Source: Juglans regia
Lineage: Eukaryota > Streptophyta > Magnoliopsida > Fagales > Juglandaceae
Direction of reading: 5' to 3'
DNA length: 64,000 nucleotides
Assembly: GCF_001411555.2 (NCBI RefSeq)
Contig: NC_049909.1
Coordinates: 22,058,623-22,122,622, forward strand
Position numbers and translations under genes: made by a program. The notes beneath the pieces were generated by a model. The model saw only the letters and a program-made list of their open reading frames with translations, was not told the DNA's origin and made no database searches. This document shows, in pieces, positions 34,644 through 48,007 of this stretch (position 1 is the stretch's first letter; each line of letters begins with the position of its first letter).

Positions 34644-36661
34644 ATGGATCAGGTGGAACAACCTCAAAAGTGTGGCAAGAGCAGTAGTTGTATTGGTGTT
34701 GGTGGTAGTATTGATATTGGAGGTGTTGCTAGATCTTCCAAAAACCCCAAGCAAAAGAAAGCCCCGCAGAGAGGACTTGGCGTGGCACAGCTTGAAAAGA
34801 TCAGGCTAGAAGAACAGCAAAAGAAAGACGCTATTTTGTCATCTCCACCTTCAGTCTCACCGACCAAATCTTCCTTTATATCTTTGCCAATTCCAAATTA
34901 CCACCATTCAAATCCATCTTCATCCTCAATTCCCTTTCATTCTCCATCCCCGGCTCATCTTTCATCGCTAGATTCGATGATCAGGCCACCTCAACCGGTC
35001 CAAAACATCGATGTACGAAATTCAAGCACGGTTAGTAGCGGCGGGTTTGAAGCCGGATGGTCAGGGATTTCGGTTCCTGGGTATGGCTGTGTGCCAAAAT
35101 TGTGGAACACTAATGAGTATGATCCGGAGAAGGAGAGTTCTGGGTTGGATCCAGGATTGGCATTTCGGTCGAATTTGAATTTGCCTTATGAATCGGACAA
35201 CCATTTTTGGCTTCCCCCTAGTTTGATGCAAAGAACGCAGCAATATCAGCATCCTTCTCATTCGATGGTAAAACATCTTCTTCCTGTGCTATGTATATAC
35301 ATTTTTAAACCGGGAAAAAAAGAAATAATGGGTTTCATTCCTTCAACTATGCCATTTTTACTCCATTTTGCTTTTGCGCCTCCTTTTAATCTTGGATTTG
35401 AAGAGGATTTTGGTGTATGAAACGTGCAGGTGAATGTCTCATCAGGAACTTCATCATCGTCAGTACTAAGTTTTCAGATGGAGCCCCCTTCAAACCAAAG
35501 CTACTATGGCAATTATACAACTTCGTGGTCAGAGGAAGAGAAGGTACATCAAACCTGCATACTTTTTGGTGATCCCAATCTTTTAAACATGGAACCATGA
35601 GTTATAGTGGCAAGTTTTTGTAGTCTTGTATGGAAGTTGGTATAAATGCCTTGTCTCACTCGTATAGTAACATTTCAAACTAGCTGTTATTTTTCTCCAT
35701 TCTTTTCTTGTTTACAGGTAAATAGCTAATAGTAGAATGGCTTCAGTCTAAATTTTCAAAAACCTTTTCATTGTTTGAATTGAGAGCTTACATGGTAATT
35801 GTTTCACACACGCTCGCATGCTCGCACATGTATGTGACTCTGTTACCATGCAATGCTTGGGATTTCATTTTATTCTTTCAACTAAAACATCTAAAATATG
35901 GATATTTTTCTCATGGACTAATTGTTTAAATGTAGTATAGATGGTTGGCATGAAGAGACCATATCCCTTCTTTCTAGACGATTCTCCAGGCCCCCCTTTC
36001 AACTACAAATTACATACCCTTATCGGATCAGATAAATCAGCCTCATCTGAAAACGGAGGACAGTTTAATTTCAAGGCCAGAAAATTGATTTTAAGGTGAA
36101 GCAAACTTTTTATCTATATGTTGATCTTTACTAGTAATGTTAAAATTGTTGTCTGATCTCGTAAGTTGTATTCTTTTTCACAATTCAGAGAAGGCCCTTC
36201 ATCCTCAATTTCCTATTCCAAAATGGAGTCAAATACAAGCATTAAAGGAAATGAGGTTCTGAAAGGAAAGTCTCTCTCGCTATCTCCTCCCAGAACCACA
36301 CCAACATGTCGAAGCTCAAAACTCAAGCCACTTTCAGCTTGTCTAGCATTGCAAGACACCTTATTCCCTGATTTTGAATCACTGCCATATCAAGTAAGAT
36401 CAAAGAACAAAAAGCCATATCTGATTTTAGAAATTTTACGCTTCACTATATTTCAGTTTTTCCGTAGTTGTTTAATTTATTAATTTGTTAAAGGGAACTG
36501 TGGAAGACCCTATTATCCAGCAGTTGCCAAGTCAGTTGGATCAGCAACAACCTTTTTATTGCTTCCTCCCACCAGCAAAGGTGCAAATTGGCCAAGCAAC
36601 GACCACAATGAACAATTGTAATGGAGTAGGAGAAAGTATTGATCTCAATTTGAAGTTATAA
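34644..36661 (+). CDS. SPOROCYTELESS-like EAR-containing (SPEAR) transcriptional repressor
   Basis: Five exons: 34644-35267, 35430-35543, 35941-36095, 36189-36393, 36494-36661, giving 421 aa. Residues 39-55 hold the family signature KAPQRGLGVAQLEKIRL, and the C-terminus ends IDLNLKL, an LxLxL EAR motif that recruits TOPLESS-type co-repressors. Between them lie Ser/Pro-rich segments and a conserved VGMKRPYPF stretch in exon 3. SPEAR proteins act as nuclear adaptors linking class II TCP and other factors to TOPLESS and control sporogenesis and organ growth. Donors and acceptors are canonical. I chose ATG 34644 (MDQVEQPQK) because the open frame upstream to 34563 has no ATG and looks like leader. 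Which of the several SPEAR paralogues it is cannot be told. No damage seen. Confidence 0.88.
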
Positions 36662-37760
36662 ATGGCTTTGTCCATTTGTCTCTGCCCATGTCTTTTAGTT
36701 TATTTGGCAGGCTGGTTGTTCCTCTGTATGAGACAATACCAGAGATAATCTTTAGCTTTTTTGGTTGTTCTTTTGGATATTGCAACAGGTTAAATTCAAT
36801 GTATAACAAAATATGCTTATGTAAGCTTGAGGATCAAAGGAAGATAGGGAGAAGTAGATTTTGTTTGTTTGAATGTGTTGCAGTTTCATGAAGTCATGGT
36901 TGGTTTGGTACATGGAGGATGGGTCAGGCACGAGATTGGTAACAATCATCTGTAAGTGGATTGTGGGAATCTGATTGTGCTTTGTCTTCTCCTTGTTTGG
37001 CTGGGGTCCTCTCATATCTGACCTTCATTGTCGTTGGAGATGAGTGACCACAGGAAGGGCTCCCCTGTACCCGGAGAGAGAGAGAGAGAGAGAGAGAGAA
37101 TGTATGTGTGAGATTTTCTTTCTTTGTCAAATACTAAATTGTCTGGATTTTACGGTGTTGCAATCATATGATAGTTAAGGTTAGTAAAAAGTACTTAAAT
37201 AGTCTCAAAAGACAAAAGTTCTTTAAAGACAAAATTAGGTTATCTTGTTGTTTCATATTAAAGTACATTTTAATCTAAAAAAAAAGAAAAAAATATTAAT
37301 AGGAGAAAATATATTTCTCCAAATGCACTTTTCTGAATAATGCAGAATATAATTAGAATTTTAAGAATGATTATCAATAGAGGAAAATACTTATACAATT
37401 TTCAGATAGTTAAAGTTTTGCCTTTTGGTCTGAAAGTTGTACGGGTGTTTTCTCTTATTGACAGTCTTTTAAAAATTCGGATTATCTTCCCATTATTCGA
37501 AAAGGCACAATTGAGAAAATGTATCAAAATGATGTTTTTTATCAAATGTAATTTTTAGCTTATTTGAGATTAAAAAATATTTTAATATGTAACATTCAAA
37601 TAATTTAATTTTTTCATTAAAAAACTTTTAAGACTATTTAAACATTTTTTAAGCCTCATAACGTAACCCCAATCAAGCCAAATAAAAACTTTGGAGCTTT
37701 TACACTTCAAATTTCTGATAAATAGTAAATTTAATTACATTGCTTATAGATATTATTATG

Positions 37761-37950
37761 CCTCGTTTGGTTACACAATTCAGATGAGATATTTTCTTAA
37801 AAGTTGAATAAAATATTATTATAATATTATTTTTTGCTTTGAAATTTAAAAAATCAAGTTGTTTATTATATTCTTTTGAGAGTTTGAAAAAGTTGTAATA
37901 ATTATATGATATGATATGAGATAGTTTAGTTTTGTGTAACCAAATCAGCC
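37761..37950. mobile_element. MITE with GTTTGGTTACACAA inverted ends
   Basis: Left CCTCGTTTGGTTACACAA, right (reverse) GGCTGATTTGGTTACACAA; AT-rich interior with ATGAGAT and AATAAAATATTATTA words shared with the elements near 16842, 19222 and 61691. No clear target duplication identified. Confidence 0.65.
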
Positions 37951-38274
37951 TTTTGTCTCATCCATCAAAATCTCAACAAATTTACTAATCACTCCCCTGA
38001 AAAGACATTTTTATTTAAAAATGAAACACTTTAAAACTAATATAAGAGTCATACATAAGATTGGTATTATTTCTTTTCATACAAAGCCACAAGCAGAACC
38101 AAAAATTTTGTGTTGCTACAGATTTCAAGCTCTCAACTTTGGGTGCCATAATAACAGGTGATATCATCAACAACAAAGAAAGGGATAAACGGGTTATGAG
38201 CAAGAGTAATGATAGACACGCAAACTCTTCAAAAGTTTACTTTATAATAAACAATGACATCTGATTAGAAGAAA

Positions 38275-38396
38275 TAAGCTGCGGTTCTTTCTTTCCTACT
38301 GCAAATGGAATATACATACATATATATATATAAGCTGCGGTTCTTTCTTTCCTACTGCAAATGGAATATATATACATATATATATATATATATATC
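38275..38396. repeat. 57-bp direct duplication at the NCL 3' flank
   Basis: AAGCTGCGGTTCTTTCTTTC plus the sequence up to a (TA)n tract occurs twice in tandem, 57 bp apart, about 30 bp beyond the NCL stop codon. Confidence 0.85.
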
Positions 38397-38426
38397 CTCC
38401 AATCAAAATTTTACACATCCCTGAAT

Positions 38427-41400
38427 CTATGACCAGCCCAAAATATAATCAAGAACATAAATCATGGCCAGGGAGAATGGGTAAAGTAGGAAAGCTACGA
38501 GAGCTGTCCAGAGTGGGAAATGGGTGCGGAAACTAGCAAAACCCCCCACCACAACGCAGACAATAAAAATAACCAGCACTTCAGATGAGAAATCCCATGT
38601 CAATCCCCTAATGTAAACGAGGGCTAAGAAGACTGAGAGGCAGAGAACATTATTCATTGTTGCTGCCCCATATAGCTGCACAAAGAAATTGATGAATTAT
38701 ATCAGTACTTTCGAATTAATGAAGAGGTTATATATATGGATCAATGTTTCCTGCTACCAAAGTGCAAAATTAAAAGAAACAAATATTGTCAGAATAAAGG
38801 TACAACAGATGCAAAACATTGAATTCAAGTACTAACTACCAGTTATGAATGATCACATGCATATTTTGACATAAAGCAAATTACACATATTTCTGATTAT
38901 TAGTCAGCTAACGAAGCCTTCAACAAACCCATAAATGCAAGTTTATTGTCAAATCTCAGGTCTTGTGTCCCTTGACTTCCAAGTGTGCGAGGGCCAAGCA
39001 ACATATTAAGGGCACTCATTGGTTTGGTTCCAACCGCCAAGGAAGTATTAAGAAAAAACTGGAAATTCATTCCATAAATATATATATATATATATATAAA
39101 AGCTCCAGCACTCTCTTAGTTCAAAATCTCGTTGGCTCTAGCTAAGATGCCTATAACACAAACATCGATATAAAGGAGTGGATGATGCAAAACAAACCTC
39201 AGAAAATGTTAGTGACGCGGTTTTCCTCTTGTCACGGCTAGCAAATATAATTGCAGACACAGCTTCACTAGAGTTGGTAGCCAAAGGCAGCGCGATGAAG
39301 GAGATGAAGAAAGCAGGAATGCTAGTTGCATCAGAGAAGTTATCAACAGCATCTACCAGCGGGTCAGCAAATGCGGCGGCAATGATAGTTCCCAGCAATA
39401 ATAATAGCACTGCTTTGATAGAGGTCCATCTGGAACCACCATCCTCCGCAACTACTTCATCACTTTGATCCCCCACATCCAATAAATCGTGCTCTCTCTT
39501 TGTTTCCTACAAATGGATTTCCAAGCAATCAAACATCTTCTTAAAATATGAAAATGATGAATGAACTTAACGAAATAAAAATTTCTTAACCAAAAAAGAG
39601 TCATGAATGAAAAACAGTTCCTTACCTCATGAAAGTCGTTTAAAAACTTCATTGTGTGAGGACCAGGATCAGGCTTGGCAACCTGCGTCCTCTTTGCCCT
39701 TTTTATCCATCTAGAAATGCCATTGAAAAACTCATCCTTGTCAATAACAGAATCACGAGATGTATCAAAATCTTGTACTACTTTTATTACAGCATCATCC
39801 TGGTCCAGGTCAACCTCCTCAAACCGAATTCCAACAACCAATGCACTCATTTCTTCAGGTGAAACATGTCCATCACCATTTGTGTCAATTGCAGCAAAAA
39901 GCCTGCCATGATACCAAACAAATATTCAGAAAATACCCCAAAAAACTAAGAAATTAAATTTTAATTTTCTGCCACTTTGTTATTTTAGAACAAGAAAAAA
40001 TAAATAAACTTACTTTTCAATGACATCTCTGTCAGGTTCACCATCATCCCTTAACAATCTCCCCAGTGCACGCTGTCTTAAATGCCTTAACAGTCCTAAT
40101 ATAACATGCTTGTGCTTCACATAAGCAATTTTTCTCTTCTGGATCCAAGGCTGAAAGACCTACACAAGCTTTCCATTTTGTCTATCAGTAAACAACCCAT
40201 CACCTTAGAAGTTACATTACTCCTTTCGAGTGACTTAGAGAATATGCTAAATGGACCACTCCTCTCCTGCTAAGTTCCACAGCAGGAAAAAAAAAGCATG
40301 CGAACCACTGTGCATTGATAAAACAATATTTCACCACTTGCTACGGTGTAAATGTCAATCATTCAGACTTTTACACCATAGGATACTAAACGTTAGGATC
40401 TAAACTTCAGTCAAGGGTGTGGTTACTTGGATTACTAATTCAACTGTGGATCAACTGTGGAGGACACAAATTTGTTTATTACCATTATAAGCTTTCCTGA
40501 AAAGAGAAAGGTAGCTCGATGGTTCAGCACTGTTAAGCCTCTTAAGAGGCCCAAGTTAAATTCCATCCTAAAAGGGTAAAATTTACTCAAATTGAATTTC
40601 CAATCGAGCCCCTCGAAAATAATTAACTTTGGAAATAAATCAACAAGAAATGAGGATGGCTCATTAATTGAGAATGCCTGCATGGCTCCTGAAAACCTGA
40701 CTTTAGGGCTGTAAATGAACCAGTCTCTTCGATAGCCCACTCGGTTCTTGCTCGGTCAAACTCGAATCGAACTCGACTCGTGAAAAAAAAAAAAAAAAAA
40801 GTTCGTTTGTGAAAGCAGATACCCGCCCAATTTGTAAATGACACATACCCAATAAAACTCGACTCGACTCGACTAAGACTCGTTAAGGCCCACTCGTTTA
40901 TGCTCAAGTCGACTCATTAACTCGACTCGATTAAAACTCATTCATATATTGATAAATATATACATACACCTATGTATATATACATATATATGTATGTATT
41001 GGCTAATAATATAAATATAATATTTTTATAATTAAGAGAAATGATAGTTGCAGTCGTGAGCAATCACTTTGAAAAAAGTAAATAAATATGGGACCCACAT
41101 GAAAAATAATAATTTTTTAATAGTGGACCCCACTCCTTTTCAAAGCCACTGCACAGCGCTTGCGCACTTCATGACTGCATGTAGCATTACTCTATAATTA
41201 AATATATAATATATAATCTAATTACTTATGTTTATATAATGAATATATTTAATAGGTATATTTTATAATTTGTATGATAATTAGTCGATAAAATTTAATA
41301 ATTTCATATACTAGTATGTGAGAACCATATATGAAATAGATATATGCTATCATATTAAGTGTATGTATTAATAATATATGTAGGCATATTGTATATTATT

Positions 41401-44400
41401 ATTTTGAATAAATATCAACTAGTTATATATTAATTATTTATAAATTTTTTAAAATTTTATAATTCAATAGAAGTTTTACTTATTAGTTGTATAAATTCAA
41501 TATTAGATATTTTTTTAATTTATTAATTATTAAATTTTATTTAAAAAATAAATAATTCAAGCTCAAGCTCGACTCGACTCGACTCGAACTCATTTGTGGG
41601 ACAAGTTCGAGCTCGAGTTGAGAGTTTAACTTATCGAGTCGAGCTCAAATAAAGAATTAAAAAAAAAAATCTCAAGCTAGAATATTTTGAGTCGAGTCGA
41701 GTTCGGCAAGCCAAAGACCAGCTCGGCTCAATTACAGCCCTTCCTGATTTCAAACTCCTGACAACTCAATACCCCGACTTCAACCATGGTATCGACAGAA
41801 ACCAGCAAATTTAACAATCTGATCGTGGACCAAGTGAGTTGCTTATCAGGCCTGTGACATAAACTAGAGCTCAAAGGCGGGTCTTTCATCCTAAACAGCT
41901 AGCAAACAGGTTTAATAGCAATGTATAAAACGTTCAGTACACAAATTTCAAAGTATACAATACGATTAATAGGAAAACTAGATAGTAGTATGAGAAAGAG
42001 GCATGCTCACCTGATAAAGGCAATAGGAAACTAATAGTAGGAGAGAGACAATAAGCGCAATCAAGACTGCCAAGTGCCTCCCCGAAGTTGAATCCAGAAT
42101 TTGTGGTATTTGCACAATTAAAAATGGAATGACAGATATAACCATTATCATTGCAGCATAGCTAGTCCAGATATCAGTACTAACGCCCGATTCTGCAATA
42201 TAGGGATTTTATTGGGTCAAAAACCAGTTAATATGTTAATCATACAGTTACAGAATTGTTTACAGGAAACATAAACAAATGGTCCGGAGCTGTATGATAA
42301 TAACTTAAGCATCCCTCCAACTGTCAGAAACTCAATGCAATACAGTTCCGTAGATCCAAAGTTTATCTATATCTGCAACATATTAGATGGGTACTGTGCA
42401 TGACACAATACATCCCAAAATAGATAGAAGGTTTCACTATGCATCATAATAGTCTAAGATAGATAAAGGCAAAATGTTCCCACATATACTTGCCTCGGGA
42501 TCACGTTACAAATGCAATATGGCATTGTCTGGTAGTTTGTGAGTTTTGTTTTAACATATAAGTAAATTCGAAGATTTTTTTCATTGTACTCTGCATCGCT
42601 GTGGGCATGTGAGCAATGGCTTCCCAATATCTTCATGTGGAGAGAGAGAGAGAGAGAGAGCCCTCATGCTTTAGATCATATATTTTCAATTTCTACCCGT
42701 TTATTAAAATCTTGTACGTCATAGCTTCAACGTGGGTTGAAAAATTAGCAAAGACAGTCTTATGCTTGAAGTAGGCAAAAAAAAAAACCCAAAAAAAGGC
42801 TACAAAAGCAACTCGTTTGATTTTCAAATATTACTAGCAAATTAATAAGACGAAATCCAAAGGACATACCAGTTAAGCTAAACCCTTTTGTATCTTTTGC
42901 ATCTTGTGCAACTGAATCAACAAGGTCGCATTTGCCAACTATGACACATGTTCCCCATATTATTGTAAGAAGCATAACAGTTGACCCAGCTAGCAAGCCC
43001 ATTCCAACAGAAACCTGACTTTGAGCAATTGCTGTACTTCCAGAAAGACCAGATACTTCACAAGACAAAAGAGTTAATTAGAAGCATTAGAAATCAACCA
43101 TAACGTGTGTGATTTACAATGGCTGGTAGATAAAACCCGGTAATCAGTGAAAGAGATAGAAAGCATAGTCGAAATTTATGTAAGAGAAAATCCTGATTGA
43201 AAAAGGAACAGATTGAGAAGGTTTTAACAATGTGACAACATAAGAACACTAATTAGTAACTGCTCAGACTTTTTAAGCACAATGAGCTGCACGTTAGCAT
43301 ATATGGCATCTATGCCAACTCGGGATCAGGAAAATGACTTGAATACAGCCAAATTAGCAAATCTAGGAGAAGCTTAAAAGCATCCTAATGCAACCTAAAT
43401 CCAGCGGTGCAACCTAAATCCAGCGGTAAACTTCCAAATCCTTTCAAATAATTTTTTTTTATGTAATTCAAATAAATTGTTACAATAAGTTCCATTTTAA
43501 ACCTATTTGAACATTTTCAATCCTTGTTAATGGTCCCCATCAGGAAAATAAAATGGTACATAATTTAGAATCCTCATGCATCCAGTGACACATCAGTTTT
43601 GTGTTTGTATGATTTGGATGGTGACAATTTGGGGAGGGAGAGAGAGAGAGAGGAAAGAAAATGGATGTAGTAATTTTATAAAAGTATTAATTTGCAACTA
43701 AACAAGAAATGACTTATACTACGTACAGTTGTAAAGTGCGTAACCGTCGCGTAATCTTTTTGAAAAAAAGCGAGATCCATTATTAAAAAATTAATTTTTT
43801 TCATATGAGTCATGTATTTACTCACATTTTTAAAAGGATTACACGACACTCACATACTCCATAACTGTAAATATCATTTCTGTTGAAATTTTAAACCATG
43901 CTTTCAGATTTCAGCAAAGCAATCTTTAGGTCAATGTTTCATTTAGGGCTGCTACTCGCATCATCGCATGGTGCAGGATGGGGGGACCCTTCCTAGCACC
44001 CCTCCCCAGTTCTAGGGGTGAGAAAAAAATCTCATCTACCCCATCTAGACCAACACATTGGGTCTAAAAAATTATTTTTGAGTCTAAAAATATTTTTTTA
44101 GACCCAAATTATAATATAATTTAAATTTATAAATATAAAAATAACTTAAATTTATTAGAGTTATATTTTAGATTGCCTTGACTTCTTAGGCCAACCTTTA
44201 TATAAGAGGTCAAGACAATCCAATAACTTGAATATAATTTTAAATTTTTAATAAATTATATATATATATATATAAAATATAAAAAAAATTATATATGTAG
44301 AGAAGAGCGGGATCCCCACACCCGTTAGGCCTTATCCATGCATAGGTAGGACGGTCGGGGCGAGATAGTGGGGTACCCCTAATTTCATTAATAAACTGTT

Positions 44401-46291
44401 AGATAAGATGACAGGGCATGTCACGCATCAGGAATGGAAAGAAAAAATTCTAAAATCTTAAATATTAAGAAATAAAATAAAATCGTGGTGGAACCACCAA
44501 CTATGCAGGGGTGCCACCCCTAGTAGATATATCTTATCTCCAGACAAGATGTGAACGTCACCAAAACTCACAAAGCAAATTAATTGCCAGCAGTGCATAA
44601 ATGTACCAGACTACCAGTACCAACTCAAATATAACGGACCTAAACCGTATCTCAAACGACAAGTATATTGGATTCAAAAAAAAAAAAAAAACGACAAAGC
44701 ATATTATATGGGGTCCAAAGCTGAATACGTCTTAAATTGACAATGGCTCTTTTTAATAGCCCCGTCAATAACTTGAAAAGAAGCCGGCACGAGAAATCAC
44801 AGATTCGGCCAAAAGCATAACGGTACAAGCACTGGAGAAGAAGGTGGAGGGGGGAAGCAAACCGAATCACCAAACTTTAATGAGATATTCAGCTTTTAAA
44901 AATGTTTTCCCATATGAATCTTGGCCAAGCAAAAAGGAAAAAACTGAACAGTTTTGGATCCAAAGTCTCGTTATTTTATATTAAATTGCTGGGGACGTAA
45001 AGGGGATGGGTAGTGTCCCTAGTTTTGACCACTAATATAAATTTTACTTATTATTATTATTTTTTATATATTTTTTTAATATATTTAAATATTTTTAAAA
45101 CATAAAAAATAAACTAATATATTAATAATTATTTCTTTCATCAATAAGTAAAATAAAAATAAATAAATACATGAACTATCAAAATGAGGAGACATAATAA
45201 TATTAAACTATTAGAGCACTAGCATTGATTTCTCTATATGCATATGCAAAGTTACATCTTTTGAATATTGATTTTTATATATCAATAAAAACTCTCACAT
45301 TAGATTATGCATCTTTGAGTCAAATAATAATAAAATATTATTATTTTTTATTTTTTCTAATTTTTTTTAATATTTTATGTTTAGCACCACTACAAATTTT
45401 ATCATTTAGTATTCACTAAATTTTTTTTCCTAGAATTCTATTAATTAGTGGAGAGAGAGAAAGAGGAGAGAAAAATAAATAATAAAATAAAATTTAAAGA
45501 ATAAACAATATACCTTTTAATTTATAAAAATATTATATATAAGTATAATTTTTGAATATACATAATTCAATACAACCCAATTTAAAGGTATAGAATTTAA
45601 TCGAAATAACTATAAACAAACCCTCCGTTCAACCTGTTTTTTTTTTTCCTTGATTCCTTCAGTGTTAACAAGTTCAATAAGTTCCGTATTCTTTCCGTTG
45701 TCAGTAACCAAATATATCTGCATATGATTGATTTCAACAAACGCGACAAGACTTTTCATTTCGTTTTAAACCTACCACTTTCTCTCCAACCAAACAGGCG
45801 AAAGAAAAAAGAAAATTCAAACCACAAAATTAAAAAATATATATTTAATGTAATTTTTTTTTTTTTTTTAAATGGTGAATGAATTGCTTACCGAGAATAA
45901 GCATGGCGTCGGGAAGGGCACCAAGGACTGGGAGGAACAAACCGCCAACAATACCAGGGCCAAGAATCTCTAACAAGAGCTCACTCCCATGGGACAAATA
46001 CGTGGCGGAGAGGAACATGAGGTAGCCATAGACGACGATGAGGAATAGGTTGCCGAGCACGGTGGTGGTGCACGGAAGGAACCCGTAGGTCTGCTCGCAG
46101 GTCGACTCAGCGGAGGCAGGGGACCGGTTGAGACCGAGGGAAGGTGGGCCCTGAAGCTGGTGGACACCATCGGAAACTAGATCAGTAGACGACGACAAGT
46201 ATTGAGGGTGGGCGATGGAGCGGCCATGGCCGGGGCTAGCAACGACTAGGAGGATGAGGAAGAAGAAGGAGACGATTAAGCGGTTAGACAT
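38427..46291 (-). CDS. NCL: NCL-type Na+/Ca2+ exchanger-like protein with EF hands
   Basis: Seven exons (5' to 3'): 45892-46291, 42870-43055, 42011-42192, 40014-40159, 39626-39902, 39198-39506, 38427-38675, giving 582 aa, close to the length I recall for Arabidopsis NCL. An N-terminal signal-like segment (LIVSFFFLILLVVASPGHG) is followed by the first exchanger alpha repeat (GPGIVGGLFLPVLGALPDAM) and several membrane segments. A cytosolic loop carries two EF hands, DTNGDGHVSPEE (about 311-322) and DTSRDSVIDKDE (about 351-362). The second alpha repeat (FIALPLATNSSEAVSAIIFA) and a final set of membrane helices complete the protein. Such proteins exchange Ca2+ for Na+ at the vacuole or other membranes and affect salt stress and calcium signalling. 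Splice sites are canonical and phases agree. I chose ATG 46289-46291; the codon upstream in frame is not ATG. Introns 1 and 3 hold several small transposons but the coding sequence is intact. Confidence 0.93.
40704..41742. mobile_element. Non-autonomous hAT element in NCL intron 3
   Basis: Ends TAGGGCTGTAAATGAACC and (reverse) AGGGCTGTAATTGAGCC, with subterminal GACTCGACTCG arrays at both ends. The 8-bp target duplication is CCTGACTT (40696-40703) and CCTGATTT (41743-41750), one mismatch. No transposase. A MITE is nested at 41035-41193. Confidence 0.85.
41035..41193. mobile_element. MITE, family M (AGAGAAATGATAGTT ends), copy 1
   Basis: Starts AGAGAAATGATAGTTGCAGT and ends ATGTAGCATTACTCT as an imperfect inverted repeat; the core has GGGACCCACATG and TTTTTTAATAGTGG words shared with copies at 43705, 57059 and 62883. 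Confidence 0.7.
43705..43882. mobile_element. MITE, family M, copy 2, in NCL intron 1
   Basis: Core TCTTTTTGAAAAAAAGCGAG, ATTATTAAAAAATTAAT and a TGTAAATATCATTTCT end match the copy at 62883-63056 closely. Confidence 0.7.
43944..44381. mobile_element. Non-autonomous hAT element in NCL intron 1
   Basis: Begins TAGGGCTGCTACTCGCATC and ends GGGGTACCCCTA; flanked by GTTTCATT (43936-43943) and ATTTCATT (44382-44389), an 8-bp duplication with one mismatch. The interior has GC-rich CCCCACACCCG and TAGCACCCCTCCCC blocks. A related end-fragment lies near 60000-60122. Confidence 0.65.
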
Positions 46292-47479
46292 GGCTGACAA
46301 AACAGAAGGGTGGGGATGGGAAAGGATTATTCAGGGAGTGGTTAGCTTGCACATCTGAGAGACTGAGCGACTCTTCAGGATTTGAGTGGCTATAAAAATA
46401 GCATACAAAAGACTCGGTGCGACGGTGACCAACGGTGAGAGCGGAGAGACAGCGTAAGAACATGCGTCAAAGCCGTGTTCTGATGGTGTGTGATTTGTAT
46501 TCTAGACGTTTAGTTATGGAAGTCTGATGTTTAAACTTTAAACATATCGTCTTCATCCTTTTTTTTCCTTAGTGATTTACTTTTCGCCCTTTTGAAAAAT
46601 ATAAAGAATAAAAGCAAAAGGTTTTATTAGATAATTAGTTACAGCTATTTTATAATTTGATGAGCTGAACGTGAATTTATAAATTTACTAAATCAAAGTT
46701 TTTATCATAAAAATTTCTTATTCCTGCAACACATATATACCATATACGAATAAAAAAAAATTATTCTCAAATTTGCTAAGTAGAACATGTATATTGAAGT
46801 ATTTATATAGTATAATTTGATTTAAAAAATAAATTTTAAAATTTTAATTTTACAAATCAAATTTTATAATTTAAGTGATATGAAACACTAAATTGAAAAT
46901 AAAATAACTTGTACAAATAAATTTGCATGACGATTACGATATTTTAGATTAGTTATATTATGATAGATGATATTTGTACCTATCATCAATTCTTACATAA
47001 AGATTTTGTCCCATATATGTTCTATCAATTTAGAATTTAATTAATGTAATGGTTCCATATAAGATAAATGAGAAGATGATAAATATTTGAATATTATAAA
47101 ACGACAAATGTCGATTGCTATCAAAATTGAGAATAATGTTTGACATTGTTTTTGGAAAATAGTTCTGTAATTGATCTAGTGGATCTACCTCAACCTCACT
47201 GACCCACCATTTCTTAAGAGGAAAGGTAAGTTGCGTGATGGGTGGATTTTCTCCTGTCCTTTCAATTTTTCTTTTTCTTCCTTTTGTGTATCTGTTTGTC
47301 TATGTCAATCGTCAAGACCAAACTTTGGCAATACGGAAAGAAGTTCTATAAAAATAAATTTAGTTTAATATAATATATTATAAATATTATAAAATTATTT
47401 TTTTAAAATATATTTAATATATTATATAAAATCATATCAATTTATGAATTTATTTTTTTTCATGACTATAGCCGTTTTA
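46292..47479. other. Promoter side of NCL and AT-rich intergenic DNA
   Basis: The NCL leader and promoter should lie in the first few hundred bases (GC-richer to about 46500). The rest is AT-rich with no gene. Confidence 0.45.
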
Positions 47480-47816
47480 GAGCACTCTTAATGGCTCTTG
47501 TAAAATACAATTTTCTTTAAAATATAAAAAAAGATGGCCAAAAGGCCCTTTTATTGGATCATCTATTCTATTTTTATTTTACATTCAGCTACAGTAAATC
47601 CTCTACATGTAGAGGTTACTATTTATTCCTCTAGACAATTTTTTATTATTTCTCTCTCATTTCATCCTCTTTCATTTTTATCTTATTTTCATTTTAATCT
47701 TTTTATCACTTTTGCACATGCCCCACTCTCTCATCTCTCATCTACTCTTTAGCATTCCGTTTATAGTCCATTCGACTTTTATGCATGCAGAAGTTTTGAT
47801 ATTATTAATAATAAAG

Positions 47817-48000
47817 TATTAAATGCAAAACACATGTAAAAAATACCTCTGTGTATATTCCGAAATCAATAAGTATTGTAAAATAATACAAGGTATTTAT
47901 ACTACAAAGGTTAAAGTAAAAATGAGTAAAATGAGCGTAATTACATCTAAGGACAGAATAAAATAACATATTACAATAAAACTTTATACAAAATGTAATA
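47817..48000 (-). repeat. 3' LTR of the decayed Copia element
   Basis: 184 bp with TATTA...TAATA ends. In element orientation it follows the polypurine tract AAGGGGGAG directly (48001-48009). It lacks 10 bp present in the other LTR. Confidence 0.9.
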
Positions 48001-48007
48001 CTCCCCC

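Larger units (their letters stand above)
36662..38426. other. Intergenic between the SPEAR and NCL genes
   Basis: Holds the SPEAR 3' region, a (GA)n tract (37075-37099), a 190-bp MITE (37761-37950), and a short direct duplication near the NCL 3' end (38275-38396). No gene recognised. Confidence 0.5.
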
